The notes beneath the pieces were generated by a model, which had not been told where the DNA came from, searched no databases, and saw only the letters and a program-made list of their open reading frames with translations. Source: Bacteroidetes bacterium UBA2234 (GTDB taxonomy: Bacteria; Bacteroidota; Bacteroidia; NS11-12g; UBA955). Taken from it: a DNA stretch of 26,043 bases. The DNA lies in assembly GCA_002347985.1 (NCBI GenBank), contig DDYM01000061.1:1-26043 (forward strand), read 5' to 3'. Below are positions 7,619-16,601 of this stretch, one piece after another. Position numbers and translations under genes: made by a program. Position 1 is the first letter of the stretch, and every line of letters starts with the position of its first letter.

Positions 7619-9538
7619 ATGTTGACATTAATGATATTTTTACCACTGATTGGTTTCTTGATCAATGGTTTGGTGGGTAGATTCTTGCCAAAAAATGTTT
7701 CAGGTTGGTTGGGAACCGCAGCCGTTTTGGGTTCTTTTGTTTTGGCTGTGATGAATTTCAATTTGTTGACCGCCGAAGCCGGACAGTTGCAAAGCATTCA
7801 CCAGAAATTATTTACCTTTCTTCACGTGGGAAGTCTACATGTTGATTTCTCTTTTCAATTTGATCGCTTGTCGGCTGTAATGACGTTAATCATTACAGGA
7901 ATTGGAACTTTGATTCACATGTATTCCATCGCATATATGCATGAAGATGAGGGATTGTATAAGTTCTTTGCGTATTTGAATTTGTTCATATTCAATATGT
8001 TGGTGCTGGTTTTGGGCTCTAACTATTTGATGTTGTTCTTCGGTTGGGAAGGTGTTGGATTGTGCTCTTATTTGCTCATTGGATTCTGGTATAAGAATGT
8101 CGACTTTGGCAAAGCAGCACGAAAAGCTTTCGTTATGAACCGTATCGGGGATTTGGGTCTATTGTTGGGCTTGTTCTTGATTTATAGCACCTATCATTCC
8201 TTTGAATATCAAGATGTATTTAGACTGGTACTTGCTGGAGGCGATCAATCGAGTCAAGTAAATACCGCCATTGCCTTGTTATTGTTTATTGGTGCGATGG
8301 GTAAGAGTGCACAGATTCCATTGTATACTTGGTTGCCAGATGCGATGGCTGGTCCTACGCCTGTGTCTGCTCTCATTCACGCGGCAACCATGGTAACCGC
8401 AGGTATTTATTTGGTGATTCGTTCCGAAGCCATTTACGCGCTCAGTCCTTTTGCTCGCGAAATTGTGATGTGGATCGGTCTTGCAACTTCTATTATGGCT
8501 GCGTTAATCGGTTTGAAACAGAACGATATCAAAAAAGTCTTGGCCTACAGTACTGTAAGTCAGTTGGGTTTGATGTTTATCGCTTTGGGATGTGGCGCAT
8601 ACACTGCTGCCTTGTTTCATGTAATAACCCACGCCTTCTTCAAAGCTTTGCTTTTCTTGGGTTCTGGTAGTGTAATTCATGGAATGCATCACGAACAAGA
8701 CATCCGTCAAATGGGTGGATTGCGCAAAAAAATGCCAATTACTTATCTCACCTTCTTGATCGGTACTTTGGCAATTACAGGATTCCCATTCTTGTCTGGC
8801 TTCTTCTCCAAAGATGAAATATTAATGTCGGCCTTCGCTCACAACCAACTCGTTTTTGGTTTGGCTCTGACAAGTGCTGCAATTACCGGTTTTTATATGT
8901 TCAGAATGTTCTTTGTGACATTCCACGGAACGTATAGAAATCATCATCATCCTTTTGAAAAGGTTCACGAAAGTCCATTGCTTATGACCTTACCCTTGCT
9001 TGTATTGGCAGTTTTGTCTGTGATCGGTGGAGCTGTGAATTTGCCTCATTACTTGGGCGAAGGGATTTCAGGTGGATTGCATCATCTTTTAAGCTTTGAT
9101 GGGGGCGGTCAGTTTTCTCCTATTCTGATCTATCCTGAACATGCCTTAGAGTTGTCGCATAGCGCTGAAATCGCTCTGCTATCAATGGCCATCGGTGTTT
9201 TTGTGATTGCTTTCTTGTACACCCGCAACAAATATGTTGTGAAAGGTTCAGTGCCTGAAGCGGATGCAGATCAGCAAGGTATGGGCAAGGTATTGGCACA
9301 CAAGTTTTACGTTGACGAAGCCTATGATGTTGCTTTTGTTGCACCCTTGGAATCTTCATCAGATGCGATTACTGAATACGTGGACGAAAAGACATTGAAG
9401 GCCGCGGTGGATGGAGTAGGGACAGGCGGGTTTGGCTTGAGTAAATTGCTTTCGAAGATTCAGAATGGAAACATCGAATATTATTTGTTGTATATGGTAA
9501 TTGGAATTTCTTTATTGTTGGCCTTTAATCTGTTTTAA
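7619..9538 (+). CDS. nuoL: NADH-quinone oxidoreductase subunit L (antiporter-like proton pump)
   Basis: NuoL is the most distal of the three antiporter-like pump subunits of complex I and carries the long lateral helix. The 639 residues include FGWEGVGLCSYLLIGFWY with the key Glu, MGKSAQIPLYTWLPDAM, and GPTPVSALIHAATMVTAGIY with the conserved Lys and His positions around it. The final hydrophobic segment (YYLLYMVIGISLLLAFNLF) is the membrane anchor at the end of the lateral helix. A hydrophilic stretch before it (about 545-610) is typical of the family. Length is near the usual 600-650. It lies between nuoK and nuoM with 4- and 2-base gaps. Confidence 0.97.
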   Translation: MLTLMIFLPLIGFLINGLVGRFLPKNVSGWLGTAAVLGSFVLAVMNFNLLTAEAGQLQSIHQKLFTFLHVGSLHVDFSFQFDRLSAVMTLIITGIGTLIHMYSIAYMHEDEGLYKFFAYLNLFIFNMLVLVLGSNYLMLFFGWEGVGLCSYLLIGFWYKNVDFGKAARKAFVMNRIGDLGLLLGLFLIYSTYHSFEYQDVFRLVLAGGDQSSQVNTAIALLLFIGAMGKSAQIPLYTWLPDAMAGPTPVSALIHAATMVTAGIYLVIRSEAIYALSPFAREIVMWIGLATSIMAALIGLKQNDIKKVLAYSTVSQLGLMFIALGCGAYTAALFHVITHAFFKALLFLGSGSVIHGMHHEQDIRQMGGLRKKMPITYLTFLIGTLAITGFPFLSGFFSKDEILMSAFAHNQLVFGLALTSAAITGFYMFRMFFVTFHGTYRNHHHPFEKVHESPLLMTLPLLVLAVLSVIGGAVNLPHYLGEGISGGLHHLLSFDGGGQFSPILIYPEHALELSHSAEIALLSMAIGVFVIAFLYTRNKYVVKGSVPEADADQQGMGKVLAHKFYVDEAYDVAFVAPLESSSDAITEYVDEKTLKAAVDGVGTGGFGLSKLLSKIQNGNIEYYLLYMVIGISLLLAFNLF

Positions 9539-9540
9539 TC

Positions 9541-10980
9541 ATGGAAATTATACTTATACCGATCATCGCGGCCTTGGTTACTGCAGGACTTGGAAAGCGA
9601 AGCAATGTTTGGATTTCCACTTTGCTATCATTGATTCCACTCGCGATTTTATACACTTATTTCACTCGTTTTGGCGTTGACAATGGCTGGAAGTCGATTT
9701 TCGATTTGCCATGGATTTCCGATAACATTCGTTTTACTTTAGGGTTTGACGGATTAACGGGAATATTGTTGTTGCTCACCAACTTGATGGTGCCTGTGAT
9801 TGTTATGGCGGGTATTCGCGACGATGAGAATCGTGTGAAACTAACCGCGTTGACATTGTTCATGCAGGGCGCTTTAAATGGCGTATTTATGGCTCAAGAC
9901 GGGTTGATGTTCTACATTTTCTGGGAGCTTGCGTTGATACCGATTTACTTTATCACGTTGACAATGAGCGGGGAGAATGCATTCAAGATCACTTTGAGAT
10001 TCTTCTTGTACACATTTATTGGTTCATTGGCGATGTTGGCCAGTTTGCTTTATCTATTTCTGCACACTTCAAATTACTCATTTTCGTTTGAAGCCCTTCG
10101 CGCCGTTGAATTGTCGCGCATCGAATCGATTTGGGTTGGTGCTGGTATTTTGTTGGCTTTTGCTGTGAAAATTCCCTTGTTGCCTTTCCATTCTTGGCAG
10201 GCCGATACTTACACCCATTCTCCAGCCGCCGGCTCGATGTTGTTGAGCGGTATCATGCTAAAAATGGGTTTGTACGGTTTGTTGCGTTGGTATCTTCCCT
10301 TGGCACCTGAGAGCATTGAATTCTTCCAGCCTTGGATCATTGGCTTGTCGGTTGCAGGTATCTTGTACGGCGCCCTAATCGCTATCAGACAGAAAGATAT
10401 GAAGCGTTTAATAGCATTCTCTTCTTTGTCGCACGTGGCTTTAATCGCCGCCGGTATTTTCACTTTAACAGCGGAAGGTTTAGAAGGTGGTGTTTTGCAG
10501 ATGTTTGTTCACGGTGTGAATGTTATTGGATTGTTTTTGGTTGTAGAGTTGATCGAAAAAAGCACCGGCACCCGTTTGTTGGGTGAGTTGGGTGGATTGG
10601 CTAAGTCGAATCGCTCGTTTATGATTTTCTTCATGCTGTTGGCTTTGGGAACCGTTGCTGTCCCATTCACCAATGGTTTCCCTGGTGAATTCATGTTGTT
10701 GAAAGCGGTATACGCGTACAATCCCAATTTGTCGTTGTTAGCGGGACTTACAATCATCTTTTGTGCGGTCTATATTTTTAGAATGGTGCAGTTTAGCATG
10801 TTCGGGGAAGGGAAACATGAGGTTTTATCGCTTAAATGGAATGAATATTTGGCTTTCGGTATTTTGACTGTGGCCATCCTGTTGATAGGATTTGTGCCTC
10901 AGTTGTTGATCGACGTGGTTCATTCGAGTATTATTCAAATAGTTACATGGGTTTCTGAAGCAAAAGGAGTTTTATCATGA
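9541..10980 (+). CDS. nuoM: NADH-quinone oxidoreductase subunit M (antiporter-like proton pump)
   Basis: This is the middle antiporter-like subunit of the membrane arm (479 residues). Recognisable elements are MFYIFWELALIPIYFI with the conserved Glu of helix 5, KIPLLPFHSWQADTYTHSPA with the conserved Lys in helix 7, then GSMLLSGIMLKMGLYGLLRW, and DMKRLIAFSSLSHVALI in the later helix. It starts 2 bases after the nuoL stop and its own stop overlaps nuoN by 4 bases (ATGA). Length is normal to slightly short for the family. Confidence 0.97.
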   Translation: MEIILIPIIAALVTAGLGKRSNVWISTLLSLIPLAILYTYFTRFGVDNGWKSIFDLPWISDNIRFTLGFDGLTGILLLLTNLMVPVIVMAGIRDDENRVKLTALTLFMQGALNGVFMAQDGLMFYIFWELALIPIYFITLTMSGENAFKITLRFFLYTFIGSLAMLASLLYLFLHTSNYSFSFEALRAVELSRIESIWVGAGILLAFAVKIPLLPFHSWQADTYTHSPAAGSMLLSGIMLKMGLYGLLRWYLPLAPESIEFFQPWIIGLSVAGILYGALIAIRQKDMKRLIAFSSLSHVALIAAGIFTLTAEGLEGGVLQMFVHGVNVIGLFLVVELIEKSTGTRLLGELGGLAKSNRSFMIFFMLLALGTVAVPFTNGFPGEFMLLKAVYAYNPNLSLLAGLTIIFCAVYIFRMVQFSMFGEGKHEVLSLKWNEYLAFGILTVAILLIGFVPQLLIDVVHSSIIQIVTWVSEAKGVLS

Positions 10981-12374
10981 TCGCATTATTTATCACATTT
11001 TTCGCCGCAGTAGTCCTTTTGTTTTTGGGACTAAACAAGAAGGAGTCTTCTTTTTCTAACTTGGCAGTGGTGGCATTGATGGCCTCCTCAATTTGTTCTT
11101 TCTGCAGTGCAAAGGGCATTTGCAATTTCGCGATTCTGGAATCATGGGTTCCCGCCAATATGATGTTGTTTGGATATTCTGAACACATGTTTGCCTCGTT
11201 GTTGGCTTTTGTAGCTGCTGTGATCGTTTTCGCATTTAGAAAGAACGACAATTTGGGCACCGATCAATTGGGTTTGATCATGTTCAGTTTGTGCGGTGCA
11301 TTCATGATGTTGTCTTATCAGCACATTGTAATGTTGTTTTTAGGCATCGAAGTTCTGTCAATCCCTTTGTATGTTTTGGCAGGTTCAAAGAAAGAAAGTT
11401 TGGCTTCGAACGAAGCGTCATTGAAATACTTTTTGATGGGTGCATTCTCAACAGGCATTTTCTTGTTGGGTACTGCATTTATCTATGGAGGAACCGGTTC
11501 TTTGGAATTGGAGATGATGGGTATCAAGCCTAGTTTCATGCATGCCATGGAAGGAATGCCAATTCCAACATTGATTAACGCGGGATTGATTCTAATGAGT
11601 GTAGGTTTGTTGTTTAAGGTTGCTGCTGCACCTTTCCATTTTTGGGCTCCTGATGTCTATGAGGGAAGTCCAAATCGTACAACTGTATTTATGGCCACCA
11701 TCGTAAAAATCACAGCGTTTGTGGCTTTCAATAAACTGCTGACAACTTTCGGCGGTATTCATAATACTTGGAGTGGTTGGTTGTGTGTGTTGGGTATGAT
11801 TACCATCGTATGGGGTAACCTTGCCGGTTTGGTGCAAAATGGGGTGAAGAGAACCTTGGCCTTCAGTAGTATCGCGCATGCGGGCTATTTGGTGATGTTT
11901 CTTTTGATTCTAGATGAGTCCAAAACATGGATTTTGTGGTATTATGGATTCGCGTATGCCATGGCCAGTGTCTTGGTGTTCCTGATTTCTCATCAAAGTG
12001 CCTCTGAAAAGAATCCAGTAGGATTCGATATGTTCAATGGCTTGTCAAAACGCTCACCTTGGGTAGCATTTGCCTTGGTTGTTGGTGTGTTGTCGATGGC
12101 AGGAATCCCAATCTCCGCAGGTTTTGATGCCAAATTTTATCTATTCTCCTTTGCTTGGCAGTCATCACCCTGGCTGGTTGGCGTGGGATTGCTTGGTTCA
12201 GCCATTTCGATTGGATATTACTTCAAGTTTATCAAACACGCTTTCTTGGTAAAGTCTGATGTTGATGCCTCCGAGGAAGTGTCTTACACTGATAAACCTT
12301 TGATGTTGTTGATCGCAGCCTTATTGTTATTGGCTGGTGCGATGCCATGGGTGTTGTTGAAGTGGGTGTTCTAG
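10977..12374 (+). CDS. nuoN: NADH-quinone oxidoreductase subunit N (antiporter-like proton pump)
   Basis: This is the antiporter-like subunit next to NuoK (465 residues). LFLGIEVLSIPLYVLAG carries the conserved Glu, SNEASLKYFLMGAFSTGIFL is the typical Lys-containing helix, and FKVAAAPFHFWAPDVYEGSP matches the NuoN hallmark. The later VKRTLAFSSIAHAGYLVM is also conserved. It is the last gene of the run. Its TAG stop lies in the left arm of a small inverted repeat, only 7 bases from the stop of the convergent gene. Confidence 0.97.
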   Translation: MIALFITFFAAVVLLFLGLNKKESSFSNLAVVALMASSICSFCSAKGICNFAILESWVPANMMLFGYSEHMFASLLAFVAAVIVFAFRKNDNLGTDQLGLIMFSLCGAFMMLSYQHIVMLFLGIEVLSIPLYVLAGSKKESLASNEASLKYFLMGAFSTGIFLLGTAFIYGGTGSLELEMMGIKPSFMHAMEGMPIPTLINAGLILMSVGLLFKVAAAPFHFWAPDVYEGSPNRTTVFMATIVKITAFVAFNKLLTTFGGIHNTWSGWLCVLGMITIVWGNLAGLVQNGVKRTLAFSSIAHAGYLVMFLLILDESKTWILWYYGFAYAMASVLVFLISHQSASEKNPVGFDMFNGLSKRSPWVAFALVVGVLSMAGIPISAGFDAKFYLFSFAWQSSPWLVGVGLLGSAISIGYYFKFIKHAFLVKSDVDASEEVSYTDKPLMLLIAALLLLAGAMPWVLLKWVF

Positions 12375-12387
12375 TCTTGCACTAGAA
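12369..12387. terminator. Small inverted repeat holding both convergent stop codons
   Basis: TTCTAGT and ACTAGAA form a perfect 7-bp stem around a 5-base loop (CTTGC). The nuoN stop (TAG, 12372-12374) is in the left arm and the stop of the minus-strand gene (TAG read at 12384-12382) is in the right arm. There is no U-tract on either side, so any termination would be weak; the symmetry could partly reflect two facing TAG codons. Confidence 0.35.
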
Positions 12388-12978
12388 TCGGTATCCAAAT
12401 CGGTATACAAAAGCCCCAAATGGCATATTTTGCGAATAGGCACCGTTGGTAGAAATTCCGATGGATATCCAGCTCGACATGTCATCGCTTGAAGAGTAGC
12501 CGATACAGAAAATGGGTGATCCCAACCATTCTCTCTTCATTGTAGTTTGGTTGTTCATGTTTAGGTATCGGTACTCGCCTTGAATAAAAATTCTGTTCAA
12601 AGTCAATCGGCCGAAACCAAAAACACCTGCGCTTGAATGATTGTTCGCCAATCCGGCATGAACGCCTCCTCCTAACAAAATTCTCTGATTCCACCAATAT
12701 CCTGCTTGTGGATCCAAGGAAATGTAAAAATTGTAATTGCTTCCATTTGTCATGAATTCCAATGCCGAATAGGGCTCGATTTGATCCTTGAAGGTTGAAC
12801 GAAATTGGTAATCATCAATGAGTTGCGTGTCTCTGCTGGCCTGCGTTGAGTTGGTTGTGTTGGCTGGGTTGCTGGGCTTCTTTACTTCGCCCTCCAAGCC
12901 ATCGTACTGACCGTAGCAGCAAACGGTGGAAAGAAATAGGATAAATAGTACGATTCCTTTATGGTTTGACAATGTCAT
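12382..12978 (-). CDS. Small predicted outer-membrane beta-barrel protein, family not recognised
   Basis: The 198-residue product begins with a signal peptide (IVLFILFLSTVCCYGQ). A low-complexity Asn/Thr/Ser linker follows (about 30-55). The rest alternates polar and aromatic residues in strand-like segments (YNFYISLDPQAGYWW, VFGFGRLTLNRIFIQGEYRY) and ends in FVYRFGYRF. A terminal Phe after an aromatic-rich strand is the signature recognised by the BAM machinery, so an outer-membrane barrel is inferred. The frame extends to a TTG at 12996, but the ATG at 12978 is preferred. A one-mismatch -7 element (TATAATTG at 13001-12994, minus) lies 15 bases upstream of that ATG. It is divergent from serC and convergent with nuoN. 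No function can be assigned. Confidence 0.7.
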   Translation of the reverse strand: MTLSNHKGIVLFILFLSTVCCYGQYDGLEGEVKKPSNPANTTNSTQASRDTQLIDDYQFRSTFKDQIEPYSALEFMTNGSNYNFYISLDPQAGYWWNQRILLGGGVHAGLANNHSSAGVFGFGRLTLNRIFIQGEYRYLNMNNQTTMKREWLGSPIFCIGYSSSDDMSSWISIGISTNGAYSQNMPFGAFVYRFGYRF

Positions 12979-12982
12979 TTGC

Positions 12983-13013
12983 TTGTTTACCCGCAATTAT
13001 ACGCGTAAAATTG
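12983..13013 (+). promoter_or_regulatory. Candidate promoter of the serC operon (TTG-N20-TAAAATTG)
   Basis: TTG at 12983-12985 and TAAAATTG at 13006-13013 (one mismatch to TAnnTTTG) are separated by 20 bases, 18 bases before the serC ATG. The candidate -7 element of the divergent outer-membrane protein (TATAATTG read at 13001-12994) lies inside this spacer, so the two promoters would overlap. Confidence 0.4.
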
Positions 13014-13031
13014 TAACTGTTTAGACACACT

Positions 13032-14102
13032 ATGTCAAAGATTCATAATTTCTCTGCCGGTCCATCGATTTTAGCGGAGAGTGCTTTTGAAAAAAGCATA
13101 CAGGACATCAAGAATTTCGCCGGTACCGGCTTGAGTATCTTGGAAGTTTCCCACAGAGGAAAAGAATTTGAAAAAGTAATGGCGGACACAGCAAACTTGG
13201 TGAGAACCTTGTTGAATGTCCCCGATGATTATGATGTATTGTTCCTTCAAGGAGGGGCAAGTACACAGTTTTTTCAAATCCCTTTGAACTTTCTCAAAAC
13301 CAAAGCATCTTATACAGATACTGGAACATGGGCAAATCGCGCTTTGATTGAAGCCAAAGGGTATGGCGAAGTAGATGTTGTGGCATCGAGCAAAGCATCG
13401 AATTATTCCTTTATCCCAAAAGATTATCAAGTGCCTCAGGACGTTGATTATTTCCATTGCACTAGCAACAATACCATTTTTGGTACCCAAATCAAGCAAT
13501 TTCCTGATTGTGGCAACACGCCTTTGATTTGCGATATGAGTTCTGACATTTTCTCAAAGCCAGTGGACGTTTCGAAATTCGCGATGATCTACGCTGGAGC
13601 TCAGAAAAATATGGGACCTGCCGGTGTTACCTTGGTGATTATCAAGAAGGATATGTATGATAAGGTTGCGGAAAGACATATTCCAACCATGATGAAATAT
13701 AAGATTCATGCCGACAACGACAGTATGTATAATACGCCTCCAGTTTTCCCCATTTTGGTGTCGAAATACAATTTAGAATGGGTATTAAGTGCAGGTGGAG
13801 TAGAGGGTATGGCAAAAAGAAATCAAGAAAAAGCGGATTTGCTTTATAATGCCATCGACAATAGTCCTTATTTCAAAGGAACAACAGCCGTTGAGGATCG
13901 CAGCCAAATGAATGTTTGCTTTGTTTTTGAAGAACAGCATATCGGTCTTGAAGAGAAATTCAACGCCGCTTGTAAGGAAGCAAATTTGTCTGGTTTGAAA
14001 GGCCATCGCAGTGTTGGCGGATATCGCGCATCGCTATACAACGCCTTGCCTTTGGAAAGTGTTCAAGCTTTGGTAAACGTAATTGAAACCTTTGCCTCAT
14101 GA
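13032..14102 (+). CDS. serC: Phosphoserine aminotransferase
   Basis: SerC is a PLP enzyme that transfers the amino group of glutamate to 3-phosphohydroxypyruvate, giving O-phosphoserine; it can also act in pyridoxal phosphate synthesis. The 356 residues start with the typical NFSAGPSIL (6-14). HRGKEF (41-46) and LQGGASTQFFQIPLN (72-86) form the cofactor-phosphate region. The Schiff-base lysine is in YAGAQKNMGPAG, at Lys192. The end includes GHRSVGGYRASLYNALPLESV, conserved in the family. The stop overlaps the serA start as ATGA, so the two are translationally coupled. Confidence 0.97.
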   Translation: MSKIHNFSAGPSILAESAFEKSIQDIKNFAGTGLSILEVSHRGKEFEKVMADTANLVRTLLNVPDDYDVLFLQGGASTQFFQIPLNFLKTKASYTDTGTWANRALIEAKGYGEVDVVASSKASNYSFIPKDYQVPQDVDYFHCTSNNTIFGTQIKQFPDCGNTPLICDMSSDIFSKPVDVSKFAMIYAGAQKNMGPAGVTLVIIKKDMYDKVAERHIPTMMKYKIHADNDSMYNTPPVFPILVSKYNLEWVLSAGGVEGMAKRNQEKADLLYNAIDNSPYFKGTTAVEDRSQMNVCFVFEEQHIGLEEKFNAACKEANLSGLKGHRSVGGYRASLYNALPLESVQALVNVIETFAS

Positions 14103-15046
14103 GAGTTTTAGCGAACGACGGTATAGATGCGGCGGGTAAATCAATTTTGGAATCTGCCGGTTTTGAAGTGATTACCAATAAAATCGCTCAAGAGGAATTG
14201 GCCGATAAAATCAATGAATACGATGTTTTAATCGTTCGAAGTGCGACGAAAGTCAATGCGAACATTATCAATGCATCCAATTTAAAACTCATTGCTCGCG
14301 CTGGCGTTGGATTGGATAACATCGACATCAAGGCCGCAGGTCTGAAGAACATTCCCGTAGTGAATACCCCCAATGCAAGCAGTCGCTCCGTAGCCGAATT
14401 GGTTTTTGCCCATTTGTTTTCGCTATCGCGTTTCTTGCACAAGGCCAATCGTGAAATGCCTACCAATGGCATCGATGGATTCAAAGACATGAAAAAAGTT
14501 TATTCTGAAGGCTTTGAATTGATGGATAAGAAGTTGGGAATCATTGGATTTGGAAGAATTGGCCAGGAGGTCGCTAAAATGGCGATAGGACTGGGAATGG
14601 AAGTTCTAGTATACGATTACAAACAAAGAGAGTTCGATGTGATCATTTCATTGTCGAATGCCTATAAAGCAAATAATTTTAAGGTTACCCTGAAGGGCCA
14701 GTCTTTAGAAACCGTCTTATCGCAATCCGATTGTATCACCTTGCATACCCCAGGAAGTGAAGAAGTGATGAACGCAGAGAAAATCGCAATGATGAAGAAA
14801 GGGTCTGTATTAATCAATTGTGCCAGAGGGGGCGTTGTGAATGAGCAAGCTTTGGCTGATGCCTTGGCGAGCGGACATATTTCAGCGGCCGGAGTAGATG
14901 TTTTTGAAAACGAGCCTCCAACCAATGATTTGATGATTTCGCAATCCAACTGTAGCTTGTCTCCTCATATCGGTGCTAGTACCAAGGAGGCCCAAGAAAG
15001 AGTGGGAATTGAATTGGCTGACAGAATTACATCCTTTTTTAAATAA
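14099..15046 (+). CDS. serA: D-3-phosphoglycerate dehydrogenase, short form without ACT domain
   Basis: SerA oxidises 3-phosphoglycerate with NAD+, the first step of serine synthesis. The 315 residues show the D-isomer 2-hydroxyacid dehydrogenase order. ARAGVGLDNIDIKAAG is in the substrate domain and GIIGFGRIGQEVAKMA is the Rossmann nucleotide loop. The catalytic trio is Arg in NCARGGVVNEQAL, Glu in GVDVFENEPP and His in LSPHIGASTKEAQ. The protein ends soon after this, with no ACT or ASB regulatory domains, so serine feedback through an ACT domain is not expected. Its start overlaps the serC stop by 4 bases and the DUF1015 gene follows after 9 bases. Substrate assignment rests on family plus operon. 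Confidence 0.93.
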   Translation: MRVLANDGIDAAGKSILESAGFEVITNKIAQEELADKINEYDVLIVRSATKVNANIINASNLKLIARAGVGLDNIDIKAAGLKNIPVVNTPNASSRSVAELVFAHLFSLSRFLHKANREMPTNGIDGFKDMKKVYSEGFELMDKKLGIIGFGRIGQEVAKMAIGLGMEVLVYDYKQREFDVIISLSNAYKANNFKVTLKGQSLETVLSQSDCITLHTPGSEEVMNAEKIAMMKKGSVLINCARGGVVNEQALADALASGHISAAGVDVFENEPPTNDLMISQSNCSLSPHIGASTKEAQERVGIELADRITSFFK

Positions 15047-15055
15047 TCAATTCAG

Positions 15056-16261
15056 GTGATTCGGGTATTTCCATTTTCTTCACTGATTCCAACAGAAGAA
15101 AAGCAGCAATCCGTCCCCACATACGGTTCGGGTAAACTGCCGCAATCGGTCTTGGAGTCGTTGGCAAAGGAAAATCCCGATAGTTTTATTCGTGTCGTTA
15201 AACCACAATACCTAGATTCGTCGATACAACAAGGTACGGACGAGTTTTATCTTCAAAGTGCCGAGAATCTCAATGCGTTGATTACTTCAAGTAAGGTAAT
15301 AAAGCATGATCCAAGTGTTTTTCTGTACGAGCAAAAACAGCCGGGCGCAAATCCATTAAGAGGAATTGTTGTTTCAGTTTCTGCCAAGTCCTATTTGGAT
15401 GGTTCAGTGAAAAAACACGAAAACGTTTTGGAAAACAAATGTCACCGATTGGCAAAGCATGTTGAAGCCCTCAATAGCGTTGCTGAACCTGTTTTGTTGT
15501 CCAATAAATTGCCATCGTCTTTGCTCGATCGATTGCATCATTTCGAATTAGGTAACCCCATTGTTACAACGATTTGTGCCCAAGGATTTGAGCATACGCT
15601 GTGGAAATTGAATGCGGATCAGTCAACAACGGTAATTGAATCGCTTCAAGAGTTAGATTCATTGTATATTGCCGATGGACATCATAGAATGGCGGCGGTG
15701 AGTGAGTATTTGTTGAGTTCAGGTAAGTCTGATTCCCAAGGTGTGATGTCGTTAATTATGGATCGCGATGAACTGTTGATCAAATCCTTTCATCGACTGC
15801 TGAAAAATGTGGGAGAAGTGGATGTTGAACAACATTTGAATCGTTTGGGAATTATCTATTCTAGGATTCAACTCGGCAACGATACCATTTTACAAGCCAA
15901 TACAGTGGCTATCATTTGCAAGCAAGGGGATTTTCTGGTGAACCTGGGTGATTGTAGTCCTGATTGCAATGCCGTTGGGAAATTGGAGGTGAATCGAATT
16001 GAAACGCTTTTATTTCCGGAACTCTTTGGAATTGTTGATACCGCCAAAGATGAAAGAATGGCTTTCATGCGTGGTGATACCCCCATTTCTGAAATCAAAT
16101 TGATGATTGAAAAAGGTATTTACGATTGTGCCTTTGCGGTGCCCGCAAATTCATTTGGTCAGGTAATGGACGTAGCGGATCAGGGTTTGACTATGCCGCC
16201 GAAAAGTACATGGGTGGAGCCTAAGTTATTGACAGGTTTTATTACGCAGTTGTTTGATTAA
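15056..16261 (+). CDS. DUF1015 family protein with DGHHR motif, in the serine operon
   Basis: The 401-residue product opens with IRVFPFSSLIP, as DUF1015 proteins do (a PF-R-x-I-P start). It has KKHENVLENK (119-128) and YIADGHHRMAAVSEYL (204-219). The DGHHR motif recalls the ParB/sulfiredoxin-type fold that also contains free-serine kinases (SerK, SbnI). From the motif and its place after serC-serA I infer a possible role in phosphoserine or serine metabolism; this is not established. The start codon is GTG (15056-15058); no ATG fits the conserved N-terminus. Its TAA overlaps the stop of the convergent arsR by 3 bases. Confidence 0.85.
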   Translation: MIRVFPFSSLIPTEEKQQSVPTYGSGKLPQSVLESLAKENPDSFIRVVKPQYLDSSIQQGTDEFYLQSAENLNALITSSKVIKHDPSVFLYEQKQPGANPLRGIVVSVSAKSYLDGSVKKHENVLENKCHRLAKHVEALNSVAEPVLLSNKLPSSLLDRLHHFELGNPIVTTICAQGFEHTLWKLNADQSTTVIESLQELDSLYIADGHHRMAAVSEYLLSSGKSDSQGVMSLIMDRDELLIKSFHRLLKNVGEVDVEQHLNRLGIIYSRIQLGNDTILQANTVAIICKQGDFLVNLGDCSPDCNAVGKLEVNRIETLLFPELFGIVDTAKDERMAFMRGDTPISEIKLMIEKGIYDCAFAVPANSFGQVMDVADQGLTMPPKSTWVEPKLLTGFITQLFD

Positions 16262-16590
16262 AAGAGCGACATCTGCTTTTTTGTCTCGGTTCTCAAGTTG
16301 AATTTTTCTGCCATTTCTTTATGGATCATTTCGATGGTTTCCATGTGAATGGTGTAAACGCTAGAGGTCTTTACCGGCTTCATTTTGATCAATTTGCCAT
16401 CTTTCAACTTTTGAAGGTGACCTGAAACAGTGCTTTGAGAATAGGGAAGTCTGTCCACAATGTCTTGACAGGTACTTGGTCCATTGTCCAATAGGTGTTT
16501 CAGAATCAAAATACGCGCGGGGTGTCCCATCGCTTTGATGCCCTCGGCCAATTCTGTCAATTGGTCTTCAAACTTTCCTTTAATTGCCAT
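16258..16590 (-). CDS. ArsR-family winged-helix transcriptional regulator
   Basis: A small DNA-binding repressor-type protein of 110 residues. KAMGHPARILILKHLLDNGPSTCQDIV gives the first helices, and LPYSQSTVSGHLQKLKDGKLI is the helix-turn-helix with the recognition helix around STVSGHLQKL. The classical ELCVCDL metal site is missing; the only Cys is in STCQD, so the signal is unknown and metal sensing through that site is unlikely. The frame extends upstream to a TTG at 16617, but the ATG at 16590 is the better start and leaves the palindrome at 16602-16632 outside the gene. It lies downstream of the nitroreductase on the same strand but has its own promoter. Confidence 0.88.
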   Translation of the reverse strand: MAIKGKFEDQLTELAEGIKAMGHPARILILKHLLDNGPSTCQDIVDRLPYSQSTVSGHLQKLKDGKLIKMKPVKTSSVYTIHMETIEMIHKEMAEKFNLRTETKKQMSLF

Positions 16591-16601
16591 TTTTGTTGTA
16601 T

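Noticed and set aside
9541..12374. nuoM and nuoN considered as Mrp-type antiporter or hydrogenase subunits
   Set aside because: The order I-J-K-L-M-N and the NuoI and NuoK motifs are those of complex I; Mrp clusters lack a ferredoxin-like NuoI.
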